This document shows, one piece after another, positions 7,131-14,592 of a stretch of DNA of 20,557 nt. How positions within the stretch are numbered: position 1 is the first letter of the stretch; every line of letters begins with the position of its first letter. Origin of the DNA: Clostridia bacterium (GTDB lineage Bacteria; Bacillota; Clostridia; Oscillospirales; CAG-272); contig JAFOAB010000242.1 in NCBI GenBank assembly GCA_017382555.1, forward strand, positions 1 through 20,557, read 5' to 3'. The notes below the pieces were generated by a model. The model was given only the letters and a program-made list of their open reading frames with translations, searched no databases and was not told the DNA's origin. The position numbers and the translations under genes were made by a program.

Positions 7131-7748
7131 ATGACAATTATGGATTGGTGGGAAAGCCTTTCCGTTATAGCGCAGGCCTTTTACTGCGTTGCCATCCCCG
7201 CAACGATCGTGCTTATCGTACAGACGGTATTGATGTTCATCGGCTTCGGAAACGATGACGGCGAGCTTGGCGGTGCGGATGACGGTACTGATGGAGATAT
7301 CCCCGCAGACGGTGATGCCTCCGATGCATTTGAGGGCCTTGAGGGGCTTCGCGTATTTACCATACGCGGCATGGTTGCCTTCTTTGTTGTGTTCGGTTGG
7401 CTCGGTGTCAGCCTTGAGCGCGCAGGCGTTGCCGTGTGGCTGAACGTTGCTATTTCCGCCGTTGCGGGCTTTGTTATGATGCTTGCGCTTGCATGGCTTA
7501 TGAATCTTACAATGAAGCTGAGAAGCAACGGTAATACCGATAACCGCAACACCATCGGCACTGCAGGTAAGGTTCAGCTTACCATTCCCGCCGAGAGAAG
7601 CGGCGAGGGAAAGGTGCACGTAATGCTGCAGGGCACGTACGTGGAAAGAAATGCCGTTACCGATGAGGCGGAGCCCATTCCCACGGGTGCGGAGATCATA
7701 GTTGTCGGTGTCAGCGGACAGACCGACCTCGTGGTTAAAAGAAAGTAA
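7131..7748 (+). CDS. NfeD-like membrane protein (short form, flotillin partner)
   Basis: A 205-aa membrane protein. The ATG at 7131 follows GAGAGGA. A first hydrophobic segment covers residues 12-39, an Asp/Gly-rich acidic loop 41-68, two more membrane segments about 79-96 and 100-127, and residues 141-205 form a beta-rich domain with GTAGKVQLTIP and IPTGAEIIVVGVSG, the typical NfeD C-terminal OB-fold. It lacks the ClpP-like serine protease domain of long NfeD proteins. In Bacillus, short NfeD proteins (YuaF, YqeZ/YqfB neighbourhoods) accompany flotillins in membrane microdomains; the flotillin gene here follows after 33 bp, supporting the same partnership. The very acidic loop is notable and might bind cations or basic partners. 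Confidence 0.85.
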   Translation: MTIMDWWESLSVIAQAFYCVAIPATIVLIVQTVLMFIGFGNDDGELGGADDGTDGDIPADGDASDAFEGLEGLRVFTIRGMVAFFVVFGWLGVSLERAGVAVWLNVAISAVAGFVMMLALAWLMNLTMKLRSNGNTDNRNTIGTAGKVQLTIPAERSGEGKVHVMLQGTYVERNAVTDEAEPIPTGAEIIVVGVSGQTDLVVKRK

Positions 7749-7781
7749 ATAAATTTATATAAACCAAAGGAGAACAAAAAA

Positions 7782-9188
7782 ATGCCAATTGAAACCATTA
7801 TGCTTATAAGCGTTATCGCTCTCGTGCTTATTTCCTTTATAGCTTGGCTTTGCTCAAGATATAAGAAATGCCCCTCCGACAAGATCATGGTAATCTACGG
7901 TTCTATCGGTAAAAACAAGGACGGCACGGCACGCAGCTCCAGATGTATCCACGGCGGCGCGGAATTTATCGTTCCCGTGTTCCAGTCTTATGCCTACCTC
8001 GACCTTACCCCCATATCCATTCAGGTAGACCTTAAGAACGCTCTTTCCCGTCAGAACATCCGTATCGACGTACCCTCCCGCTTTACCGTTGGTATTTCCA
8101 CCGAGCCCGGTGTAATGCAGAACGCGGCTGAGCGCCTTCTCGGTCTTCAGCTTTCCGAGATTCAGGAGCTTTCCAAGGATATCATCTTCGGTCAGCTTCG
8201 TCTTATCATCGCAACGATGGATATCGAGGAGATCAATACCGACCGCGATAAGTTCCTTGCCGCAGTAAGCAGCAACGTGGAAACCGAGCTGAGAAAGATC
8301 GGTCTTCGTCTTATCAACGTAAACGTAACCGATATCAGCGACGAATCCGGTTACATAGCAGCGCTTGGTAAGGAGGCCGCAGCAAAGGCTATCAACGACG
8401 CAAAGAAGAGCGTTGCAGAGCAGGATAGAGACGGTTCTATCGGTGAGGCTCAGGCACGTATGGACCAGCGTATCAAGGTGTCCGAGGCTGATTCCGTAGC
8501 TATTCAGGGTGAAAACGAAGCAAAGATGAAGATAGCGATGTCCGAGGCCGCCCTTAAGGAAAAGGAGGCTGAGGCTCTTAAGATCGCTACGACCGCAGAA
8601 AAGATCCAGGCAGCTAAGGCGCTTGAGGAATCCTACAGCGCAGAGCAGGCGGCCGAGGAAGCAAGACGCGCAAAGGAGCAGGCAACCCTTGAGGCGGACA
8701 TTATCGTACGCGCAGAGGCAAAGAAGAAGGAAATGGAGCTTGCCGCAGAAGCAGAGGCAGAGCAGAGACGCCGCATTGCAAAGGGTGAAGCAGACGCTAT
8801 CTACGCAAAGATGGAGGCTGAGGCACGCGGTATGGAGGAGATCCTCCGCAAGCAGGCTGCCGGTTTTGCAGAGATCGTAAAGTCCGCAAACGGTGATGCC
8901 GAGGCGGCACTTAAGCTTCTTATCGCAGATAAGCTCGAGGAGCTTATGCGTATTCAGGTCGATGCGGTTAAGAACATCAAGATAGACAAGGTAACCGTAT
9001 GGGACGGAGGTCAGAACGGCGACGGAAAAACCTCTACTGCGAACTTTATCTCCGGTATGATGAAGTCCGTTCCTCCGCTTGACGAGGTGTTTAACCTCGC
9101 GGGTATGCAGCTTCCTAATATCCTCGGCAAAAAGATCGAGGATGGCGGAGTTGTAAGCGCAGAAGCTACTCCCGAAATAACCGAGTAA
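7782..9188 (+). CDS. Flotillin-like SPFH/band-7 membrane scaffold protein
   Basis: A 468-aa protein with the ATG at 7782 after AAAGGAGAAC. Residues 5-24 are one hydrophobic membrane anchor. An SPFH domain follows to about residue 190 (GGAEFIVPVFQSYAYLDLTP, FTVGISTEPGVMQNAAERLLG, INVNVTDISDE). Residues 200-375 are a long Ala/Glu/Lys-rich coiled coil with the repeated EA pattern typical of flotillins (for example AEAEAEQRRRIAKGEADAIY), and a short C-terminal tail contains VWDGG. Flotillins oligomerise at the inner face of the membrane, organise microdomains and influence membrane fluidity and protein complexes. Length and architecture match Bacillus YuaG/FloT. It is the last gene of the DUF1836-NfeD-flotillin operon and is followed by a strong hairpin at 9206. 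Confidence 0.92.
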   Translation: MPIETIMLISVIALVLISFIAWLCSRYKKCPSDKIMVIYGSIGKNKDGTARSSRCIHGGAEFIVPVFQSYAYLDLTPISIQVDLKNALSRQNIRIDVPSRFTVGISTEPGVMQNAAERLLGLQLSEIQELSKDIIFGQLRLIIATMDIEEINTDRDKFLAAVSSNVETELRKIGLRLINVNVTDISDESGYIAALGKEAAAKAINDAKKSVAEQDRDGSIGEAQARMDQRIKVSEADSVAIQGENEAKMKIAMSEAALKEKEAEALKIATTAEKIQAAKALEESYSAEQAAEEARRAKEQATLEADIIVRAEAKKKEMELAAEAEAEQRRRIAKGEADAIYAKMEAEARGMEEILRKQAAGFAEIVKSANGDAEAALKLLIADKLEELMRIQVDAVKNIKIDKVTVWDGGQNGDGKTSTANFISGMMKSVPPLDEVFNLAGMQLPNILGKKIEDGGVVSAEATPEITE

Positions 9189-9205
9189 TTACAATTTCAC
9201 GCAAA

Positions 9206-9232
9206 AGGGGCTGTCCTTAACGGACAGCCCCT
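9206..9232. terminator. GC-rich perfect hairpin after the flotillin gene
   Basis: AGGGGCTGTCC and GGACAGCCCCT are perfect 11-bp arms with a TTAAC loop, 17 bp past the flotillin stop. There is no U run on the plus strand (ACACTGAT follows); the minus-strand version is followed by TTTTGCG. It likely stops or stabilises the operon transcript, but is not a classical terminator in the direction of the gene. Confidence 0.5.
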
Positions 9233-9276
9233 ACACTGATAATTTGCTTTGAGTTTTTAAAGGTAATGATGATATT

Positions 9277-11016
9277 ATGAAAAGATTTTTTGCAGTTGCC
9301 TTTTGCCTTCTTATGATCGTTTCTTGTGTCGGTTGTATGCGTGAACAGGAACCGCCAAAAAAGACTTACGAAGAACAGAAGACTCTTTATGCGGATATCA
9401 TCGCGCGGTATACCGAGCTGCTGAATGCTAAAAACAACGGCAGTGAGGTTGTTCCCGTATATACCGATGAGATGGATGAGAGTGCAAGATGTATCGAGGA
9501 TACTCTTGTTGGCATTGTCAATGCTGCACGAAACGAGGAAAAGCTAAAGGAGCTTGGCTACGGCTTTAAGGACGTTGACGGAAACGGAACACCGGAGCTT
9601 CTTATCTTGACCAAGTATGCTTCTGTGCATGCAATTTTTACGCTTTCAAACGATCAGCCCGTGCTTCTTGAATCGGCTTACGGTGATACCAATGACTGCA
9701 CCTTCACCTTGAGTGGGTATATTTTCGTACCTAAATATTCGGATGACGGTAACAAGTTCGCGTACTATGTTTATCATCTTGACGATGGTGAGTTAGTGTG
9801 TGATACAGTCTTCGGCAAGCAAAGAAAAGAGAGTATCGAATATTTCAAAATTGTTGACGGCGAAACGGTTATAATTGACGAAAATGACTTCATAACGCTT
9901 GAATATCAATACGGATATCCACCCATCGGTGATTACGGTCAAACACAAAAGCTGCTCTCTCCCCGTATTTATTTACCGCTTGCAAATACCGCAGCCGATC
10001 ATAATACTCCGATTGCCGACTTCTCAAGCTATGAAGCAATATTGGATACGTTTAAGGCAATTCTAAACCGCAGTGAAGACTTTAATCGTTTAGCTTGGGT
10101 CAGCGGAGAATACGATGATCTTTTCAGCTTTCCGAACGATATTTCCTACGAGTATTACAACCGCTTTTTGCGCTATGCTCGTACATTTGGCCTTGATATG
10201 GGTTATGACGAGGTCGACCTGAACGGCGACGGTGTGGATGAATTGCTTTTGCTTAATGAGGATTACGCTATAAGGGCGATCTTCACACAAAAGAACGGTG
10301 TTCCCGTGATGCTCTACGGCTTGGATCTTTCGTTTGCGTGGCTTGACGAATTGGGATATATCCACGTTGACAAAGAGGAAAGCTACGAGCTTACGTACAG
10401 CTTATACGAATTTTCAAAAGATGGGGAATTCAAACAGATATACTCCATACGTTCTGCCTCAGATGGAGCGTTTTTCGGAGAGTATTATTTGACGAGAGAC
10501 GGTAAAACGGAGGTCGCGCCGTACGAGCAGTGTAGGGAAATATACGATGAGTACTGCTGTTATTCCGAGCGGTTTGATGCAAATGAGTATACAAGATCCG
10601 TCTGTAAGCTTGAGTACACTCCAATAGTTGAAAAAACTGACGATAAGTTCGCCTTAGCACATGATAAGGTGTGGTACAATTATTCCAATATGGAGGAAAC
10701 TACCGGACACGAGTTTGCGTGGGACAGCACCTATATTACGTTTGAGAATGCAAGCGATACTCAAGTAACCTTGAATTTTAAATATAAGTTTGTATACTAT
10801 TATCCTGACCCTGAAAGAAATAACACAAGCTTGGCAGAAATAACCGAATCGTTTTTGAGCGTAACCGCACATAAAGAAAACGATGTGCTTGTGTTTGATG
10901 AAAACGGCATAAAGGGAAGAATTGAGCTCGGTTACGATAGGCTTTGGCTTGTTATCGAGGAAAGCACGGACAGCAGATTTGCCGTTGGTTACCATTGCTT
11001 GGAAATAGACGATTAA
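9277..11016 (+). CDS. Secreted lipoprotein with two EF-hand-like repeat domains, unknown function
   Basis: 579 aa. The N-terminus is a lipoprotein signal peptide: MKRFFAVAFCLLMIVSC with lipobox IVSC, giving lipidated Cys17 (Cys20 in CVGC is an alternative). The mature protein seems to contain an internal duplication: helix YADIIARYTELLN (about 38-50) with later DVDGNGTPELLIL (about 98-110), and YEAILDTFKAILN with later EVDLNGDGVDELLLL near residue 315. These DxDGNG/DxNGDG loops resemble dockerin/EF-hand or FG-GAP calcium loops. A C-terminal beta-rich region (about 450-579) follows. It is predicted to be anchored outside the membrane and to bind Ca2+; the ligand or partner is unknown. The ribosome site is weak (AAAGGT). 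Similar long, repeat-bearing lipoproteins are common orphans in gut Clostridia. Confidence 0.72.
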   Translation: MKRFFAVAFCLLMIVSCVGCMREQEPPKKTYEEQKTLYADIIARYTELLNAKNNGSEVVPVYTDEMDESARCIEDTLVGIVNAARNEEKLKELGYGFKDVDGNGTPELLILTKYASVHAIFTLSNDQPVLLESAYGDTNDCTFTLSGYIFVPKYSDDGNKFAYYVYHLDDGELVCDTVFGKQRKESIEYFKIVDGETVIIDENDFITLEYQYGYPPIGDYGQTQKLLSPRIYLPLANTAADHNTPIADFSSYEAILDTFKAILNRSEDFNRLAWVSGEYDDLFSFPNDISYEYYNRFLRYARTFGLDMGYDEVDLNGDGVDELLLLNEDYAIRAIFTQKNGVPVMLYGLDLSFAWLDELGYIHVDKEESYELTYSLYEFSKDGEFKQIYSIRSASDGAFFGEYYLTRDGKTEVAPYEQCREIYDEYCCYSERFDANEYTRSVCKLEYTPIVEKTDDKFALAHDKVWYNYSNMEETTGHEFAWDSTYITFENASDTQVTLNFKYKFVYYYPDPERNNTSLAEITESFLSVTAHKENDVLVFDENGIKGRIELGYDRLWLVIEESTDSRFAVGYHCLEIDD

Positions 11017-11073
11017 GTCGAGTTTACATGGGAGTGGTGCTTCCAAATTTACGGAATAATAAACAGATTCCCG

Positions 11074-11111
11074 CAAAGCGTGGCAGTCCGTTTGCGGACT
11101 GCCACGCTTTG
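11074..11111. terminator. 17-bp perfect hairpin after the lipoprotein gene
   Basis: CAAAGCGTGGCAGTCCG (11074-11090) and its exact reverse complement (11095-11111) enclose a TTTG loop, 57 bp past the lipoprotein stop and 49 bp before the next gene. The following bases (TATAAG) are not a U run. The stem is very stable and probably reduces read-through in both directions, or protects mRNA ends. Confidence 0.5.
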
Positions 11112-11160
11112 TATAAGAACTCACGACAGAAAGGGAGTAAAATAAAAAGAGGATGTTATT

Positions 11161-11736
11161 ATGGAAGTTAAGAAAAGCAAACGCACTGCGTTTTCATTGT
11201 GGCTTATACCTGCAAGCTACGGTTTATCTCTCGCGTTTTATTACCTTACGGCGTTTTTCCTCGTTCCGCTTATCGGTGAGTTAATTCCACCGGTGTACGA
11301 GCATTTTTCCGAGCTTAATAAGCCGGAAAACTATGAAGCGCTTATGAGGTTTGACTCCTTGGTGTATCTTCTGTGCTCCTTTGCGGCGTTCTTTCCCGCC
11401 ACTGCAATAGCCTTTATCTTTTCCCGCAAGGCAAGGGATCTGTTTATCGCCGATACGAAATGCCTTATCGGATACAAAGAGGGAATAAAGTATCATATAT
11501 CAAAGTACTGCATCCCCGATACGGTTTTTCTTGCTTTGCTGTATTTTGTGCTGGGATTTCCCCGTCTGTTAAATTTGCGCACCGTGTTTCGTTTCGTACC
11601 GCTGACTAACGGTCTTTATATGTATTTCGGATTTATTATCGGATGGATACTGTTCGTTGTTATAGGTTATGCCGTTTCGCTTTACGGTGCTTTTGTTGCA
11701 CAGCGAAAATGGCGTGCAAATTTCTTAAGCGAATAG
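11161..11736 (+). CDS. Hypothetical multi-pass membrane protein
   Basis: 191 aa starting at an ATG after AGAGGATG. Hydrophobic segments lie at about 13-40, 66-87, 115-132 and 150-178, so three or four membrane helices with a soluble loop (about 41-63) after the first and a cationic loop (RKARDLFIADTKCLIGYKEG, about 89-108) after the second. I recognise no domain. The next gene starts 10 bp after its stop, so the two are likely one operon and may act together at the membrane. Confidence 0.6.
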   Translation: MEVKKSKRTAFSLWLIPASYGLSLAFYYLTAFFLVPLIGELIPPVYEHFSELNKPENYEALMRFDSLVYLLCSFAAFFPATAIAFIFSRKARDLFIADTKCLIGYKEGIKYHISKYCIPDTVFLALLYFVLGFPRLLNLRTVFRFVPLTNGLYMYFGFIIGWILFVVIGYAVSLYGAFVAQRKWRANFLSE

Positions 11737-11746
11737 GGGTGAAGAT

Positions 11747-12331
11747 ATGATAGTAATGTTTATTTTCACAGTAGAAGCTATTATACTGTTTTTCTTCGGC
11801 AGGTTTGTTTATTCCTTTATAAGATCCGTAAAGCTGCAAACCCAATTCACGGCGAGATTAAAAACGCTGTGCGAAAGAAAGGGCTATGAATGCGAGGTGA
11901 AACGCGGAGTTGTTTCCACTGCATTGTTTATGGCAAGTAATACGGATATCTGTGTAAAAACAGAGAAAAATGAATATCACATAAGGGTTATGCCTTGTTT
12001 GTATCCAAAAAAATCCTATCACTTTGCAACTGTAGAACACGTGGTTTCGTGGTATCCGCAACTTATAAAGATCATATCAAAAAAAGCAGAGTCTTTTTAT
12101 AACGGCTTTACTTCGTACCGATACTGCCCAAAGTTGTTGATTACAGAGGTAAAGGATGTACGGATAGAAAATATTCTGCTGTTCGATCCCGCGCCGTTCA
12201 ACCTAACGAAAGCAAACGAGCACGGTTTTCACATCCCCGTTGAGGACGGAGATTCAATAGGTTCGTACAAGGCATATAGGGCAAAAGCATTTCTTGAACT
12301 GCTTGGAACACCTGCGCAAAGTGCAGAGTGA
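11747..12331 (+). CDS. Hypothetical protein with one N-terminal membrane anchor
   Basis: 194 aa. The ATG at 11747 follows GGGGTGAAGAT. Residues 1-24 are strongly hydrophobic, followed by a basic stretch (FIRSVKLQTQFTARLK) and a soluble alpha/beta domain of about 150 residues containing several Cys (CERKGYEC, DICV, MPCL, RYCPKL). The basic side next to the anchor suggests that the soluble part faces the cytoplasm. I recognise no family. It is coupled to the preceding membrane-protein gene by a 10-bp gap. The gene ends 14 bp before a structured repeat that may act as terminator. Confidence 0.6.
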   Translation: MIVMFIFTVEAIILFFFGRFVYSFIRSVKLQTQFTARLKTLCERKGYECEVKRGVVSTALFMASNTDICVKTEKNEYHIRVMPCLYPKKSYHFATVEHVVSWYPQLIKIISKKAESFYNGFTSYRYCPKLLITEVKDVRIENILLFDPAPFNLTKANEHGFHIPVEDGDSIGSYKAYRAKAFLELLGTPAQSAE

Positions 12332-12344
12332 AACAATGATAAAA

Positions 12345-12447
12345 ACCCGCCGCAGTCATCCTCGAGAAGAGGAATACCCTTTTAGATTCTTCGCTTCGCT
12401 CGAGAATGACAAAAGGGTATTCCGCAATAAAGGATCTTGCGGCGGGT
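12345..12447. repeat. Structured short repeat, copy A (nested hairpins), likely bidirectional terminator
   Basis: Outer arms ACCCGCCGCA (12345-12354) and TGCGGCGGGT (12438-12447) are perfect complements. Inside, GGAATACCCTTTT (12371-12383) pairs perfectly with AAAAGGGTATTCC (12411-12423). The centre, from TTAGATTCTTCGC to GAATGACAAA (12382-12413), is identical over 32 nt to copy B at 19103-19134. The outer stem is flanked by AAAAA on the left and TCTGTTTT on the right, and it lies between two converging genes, so it can terminate both. Confidence 0.8.
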
Positions 12448-12478
12448 CTGTTTTATATAATCGAGTTTGTAACCGAAT

Positions 12479-14104
12479 TTACGGCTGAATGCCGAGCGCG
12501 ATAACGATATAGAATATCGCAACGGTTACAAGTGCGTAGATAAGCATGGGAACAACGTTCTTCTTGATAAGCTTACCCTCGTTGCCGACAACGCCGATGG
12601 TAGCGGCAGCGGCAACGGCATTGTTGATACATACCATATTACCGATAGCGGCACCGACGCACTGCATTGCCATAACGAACGCGGGAGCAATGCCAAGCAC
12701 GCTTGCGGTGTTATACTGAAGGTTGGAGAACAGGTTCATGGAAACGGTAGCGGAGCCGGAAACGAATGCACCGAGAATACCGATGAAGGGTGCGATAAGC
12801 ACGTAAAGATCCTCGCCAACCTTTGCAAGAGCGTTTGCCATTTCGTCCATCATGCTGATGTCGGCAGCGTTCTTGAATTTCATTATCTCAACAAGTGCAA
12901 GACCGAAGAGAAGAGCAAGTGCGGCGCCCGCAACCTGCTTGCAGGTGTCCTTCCAGGACTGTGCAACCTTCTTCTTGTCCATCTTGTGGAAGAAGTTAGT
13001 GAATATAGCAACCACGATAAACGCGGTGCCGGGGAGATATGCCCACTTCACGCTCCAGTCAAGATTTTCAAAACCGAAGAGGTTTTGAATACCTACAACG
13101 AAGGGCGCACCGGAGGTGAGAAGACCTTTAACTCCAAGCTGGGGGATTCTTGTGATCACAAGAACGAGAGCAACAAGCACGTAGGGGATCCATGCCTTAA
13201 GAACGGACATGGTGGATTCCGCAACAGGGGTTACGGGACTGGTTGCAAGCCAATCCTTTTCCCACTCCTCGGAATTACCGAAGCTCCAGGTGTTCTTGGG
13301 AACAAGGAAGCCCTTCTTTGCGGCAATTACGGTAACGGCGATAGAGATAAGCGCACCGAGAAGGGAAGCAAACTCGTAGCCGATAAAGAGCGTTACAAGC
13401 ATATAGGGAACTGCAAAGGAAAGACCGGTGAATATAGCGAAGGGTGCGGCCTCAAGCGCGGGCTTGAAGGACTTGTCCTTAGAGAAGAACTTTGTGGTGA
13501 GCATAAGCACGATAAGGGGGAGGAATGTGCTCATCACTGCGTGGGGGATAGCGGTCCAAAGAGCAAAATCGGATGCAAACTCAAGATCTCCCGAAAGACC
13601 GAGTGCATTAAGCGCGGAGGTCACGGGGGTACCGACTGCACCGAAGGAAACCGCAGTGGAATCGCATACGAGCGCGATCATAGCAGCAGCCATGGGAGGG
13701 AAGCCGAGGCTTACCATAAGGGGGCCTGCAAGCGCCGCGGGAGTGCCGAAGCCTGCCGCAGACTCGATAAAAGAGCAGAAGGAAAAACCAATAATGCAAG
13801 CCTGAACACGCTTATCCGGGCAGATGTTCATAAAGCCGCGATTAATGGATGCCGTAGCCCCCGATGCCTTAAGGGTATTCATCAGCAAAATAGCACCAAC
13901 GATGATGATAAGCACGTCAACGGAGCTGAGCATACCGTAGACAGAGCTTGCAATGACTGCGAGTATCTCAACGTCCCAGAAAATGATTGCAAATACTGCG
14001 GACATGATCCACGAAATAAGCAAGCACCATTTAGCAGGCCAATTGAATACGGTCATAAGGACAAGAGTTGCCAAAATAGGCAAAAACGCGACCAACGCTA
14101 ACAT
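12479..14104 (-). CDS. lldP: L-lactate permease family transporter
   Basis: 541 aa, the usual size for the LctP family (TC 2.A.14). The ATG at 14104 follows CGGAGGAAATCA. About 12-14 membrane helices are evident. Family blocks: MNTLKASGATASINRGF (about 75-91), FSFCSFIESAAGFGTPAALAGPLMVSLGFPPM, with the conserved ESAAGFGTP core, then LVCDSTAVSFGAVGTPV and, near the C-terminus, GSATVSMNLFSNLQ and CVGAAIGNMVCINNAVAAAATIG. Such proteins import L-lactate or glycolate with protons, or can export lactate in fermenters. It stands alone on its strand, with the structured repeat downstream as a probable terminator. Substrate choice is inferred from the family; no lactate dehydrogenase or lut genes are in view. 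Confidence 0.9.
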   Translation of the reverse strand: MLALVAFLPILATLVLMTVFNWPAKWCLLISWIMSAVFAIIFWDVEILAVIASSVYGMLSSVDVLIIIVGAILLMNTLKASGATASINRGFMNICPDKRVQACIIGFSFCSFIESAAGFGTPAALAGPLMVSLGFPPMAAAMIALVCDSTAVSFGAVGTPVTSALNALGLSGDLEFASDFALWTAIPHAVMSTFLPLIVLMLTTKFFSKDKSFKPALEAAPFAIFTGLSFAVPYMLVTLFIGYEFASLLGALISIAVTVIAAKKGFLVPKNTWSFGNSEEWEKDWLATSPVTPVAESTMSVLKAWIPYVLVALVLVITRIPQLGVKGLLTSGAPFVVGIQNLFGFENLDWSVKWAYLPGTAFIVVAIFTNFFHKMDKKKVAQSWKDTCKQVAGAALALLFGLALVEIMKFKNAADISMMDEMANALAKVGEDLYVLIAPFIGILGAFVSGSATVSMNLFSNLQYNTASVLGIAPAFVMAMQCVGAAIGNMVCINNAVAAAATIGVVGNEGKLIKKNVVPMLIYALVTVAIFYIVIALGIQP

Positions 14105-14157
14105 TGATTTCCTCCGAAAAGATTACATATTATAATACGCATTTTTTGACGATTTAG

Positions 14158-14186
14158 ATTATATCATCAAAAATCAATAAAAACAA
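14158..14186 (-). promoter_or_regulatory. Candidate promoter of the lactate permease gene
   Basis: On the minus strand TTGTTT (14186-14181) is followed after 17 bp by a perfect TATAAT (14163-14158). A second TATAAT-like box closer to the gene lacks a -35 partner. The leader would be about 45 nt. Confidence 0.5.
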
Positions 14187-14376
14187 TGTCATTGCTAAAC
14201 ATATTTTTCGCAAAAATTAACCTCTTATAAGTATAATTTAACAAAAACTGCACAAAGGATTTGTTAAAGTTGCTCTATGAAGTCTGAATGACAAGAATTG
14301 CGAAAGGGTTTGGCTGCCGAAGGCGTGTATATCATCATACCAACTGTTCAAGTCCTGCAATACTTAAAAAGACATC
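14187..14376. other. Intergenic stretch without gene
   Basis: This stretch holds no supportable coding region. The only notable element is GTTCAAGTCCTGC at 14347-14359 on the plus strand, an exact 13-nt inverted copy of the T-arm segment of the neighbouring tRNA-Leu (14421-14433). Confidence 0.5.
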
Positions 14377-14406
14377 AAAAAAGGGACACACAAGGTGTCC
14401 CTTTTT
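14377..14406 (-). terminator. Intrinsic terminator of tRNA-Leu(CAG)
   Basis: In the minus-strand RNA, GGGACAC pairs with GUGUCCC, followed by UUUUUU; a matching A run precedes the stem, so it could work in both directions. It begins 4 nt after the tRNA 3' end. Confidence 0.85.
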
Positions 14407-14409
14407 CGA

Positions 14410-14496
14410 TGGTGCGGGTAGCAGGACTTGAACCTGTACCGAGTTGCCCCGACTAGAACCTGAATCTAGCGCGTCTGCCGATTCCGCCATACCCGC
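14410..14496 (-). tRNA. tRNA-Leu (anticodon CAG), CCA encoded
   Basis: Read on the minus strand: acceptor GCGGGTA pairs with TACCCGC; D-arm region TGGCGGAATCGGCAGACGC; anticodon stem CTAGA/TCTAG with loop TTCAGGT giving anticodon CAG; a long variable arm (GTCGGGGCAACTCGGT); T-loop TTCAAGT. The long variable arm and discriminator A fit a class II leucine tRNA. CCA is encoded at 14412-14410. It reads CTG codons. Confidence 0.95.
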
Positions 14497-14518
14497 ATAT
14501 TTGATTTACAGCTTTTCT

Positions 14519-14547
14519 ATTTTAATACATTGTGCATAATTTGTCAA
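14519..14547 (-). promoter_or_regulatory. Promoter of tRNA-Leu(CAG)
   Basis: TTGACA (14547-14542) and TAAAAT (14524-14519) are 17 bp apart on the minus strand; the start would be about 15 nt upstream of the mature tRNA. The -35 box overlaps the right foot of the hairpin that ends the upstream lipoprotein gene. Confidence 0.8.
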
Positions 14548-14587
14548 GGGCATTTGCGATTTTTCTTTAAATCGCAAATGCCCTTGA
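14544..14587 (-). terminator. 19-bp perfect hairpin after the DUF4358 gene
   Basis: TCAAGGGCATTTGCGATTT (14544-14562) and its exact reverse complement (14569-14587) flank a 6-nt loop, 5 bp past the stop of the DUF4358 gene. In minus-strand RNA it is followed by CAAAUUAU, a weak U tract. It probably ends the five-gene operon. Confidence 0.7.
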
Positions 14588-14592
14588 TGGTA

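Noticed and set aside
12333..12460. CRISPR-like or riboswitch reading of the structured repeat
   Set aside because: There are no regularly spaced direct repeats and no aptamer signature; nested inverted repeats between converging genes fit a terminator/MITE-like element better.
12986..14101. 371-codon plus-strand frame
   Set aside because: Antisense to the lactate permease gene; highly charged, repetitive, no ribosome site.
14339..14364. Degenerate second tRNA on the plus strand
   Set aside because: Although TTCAAGT is present, the flanking bases do not form a T stem, and no acceptor or anticodon stem can be drawn.
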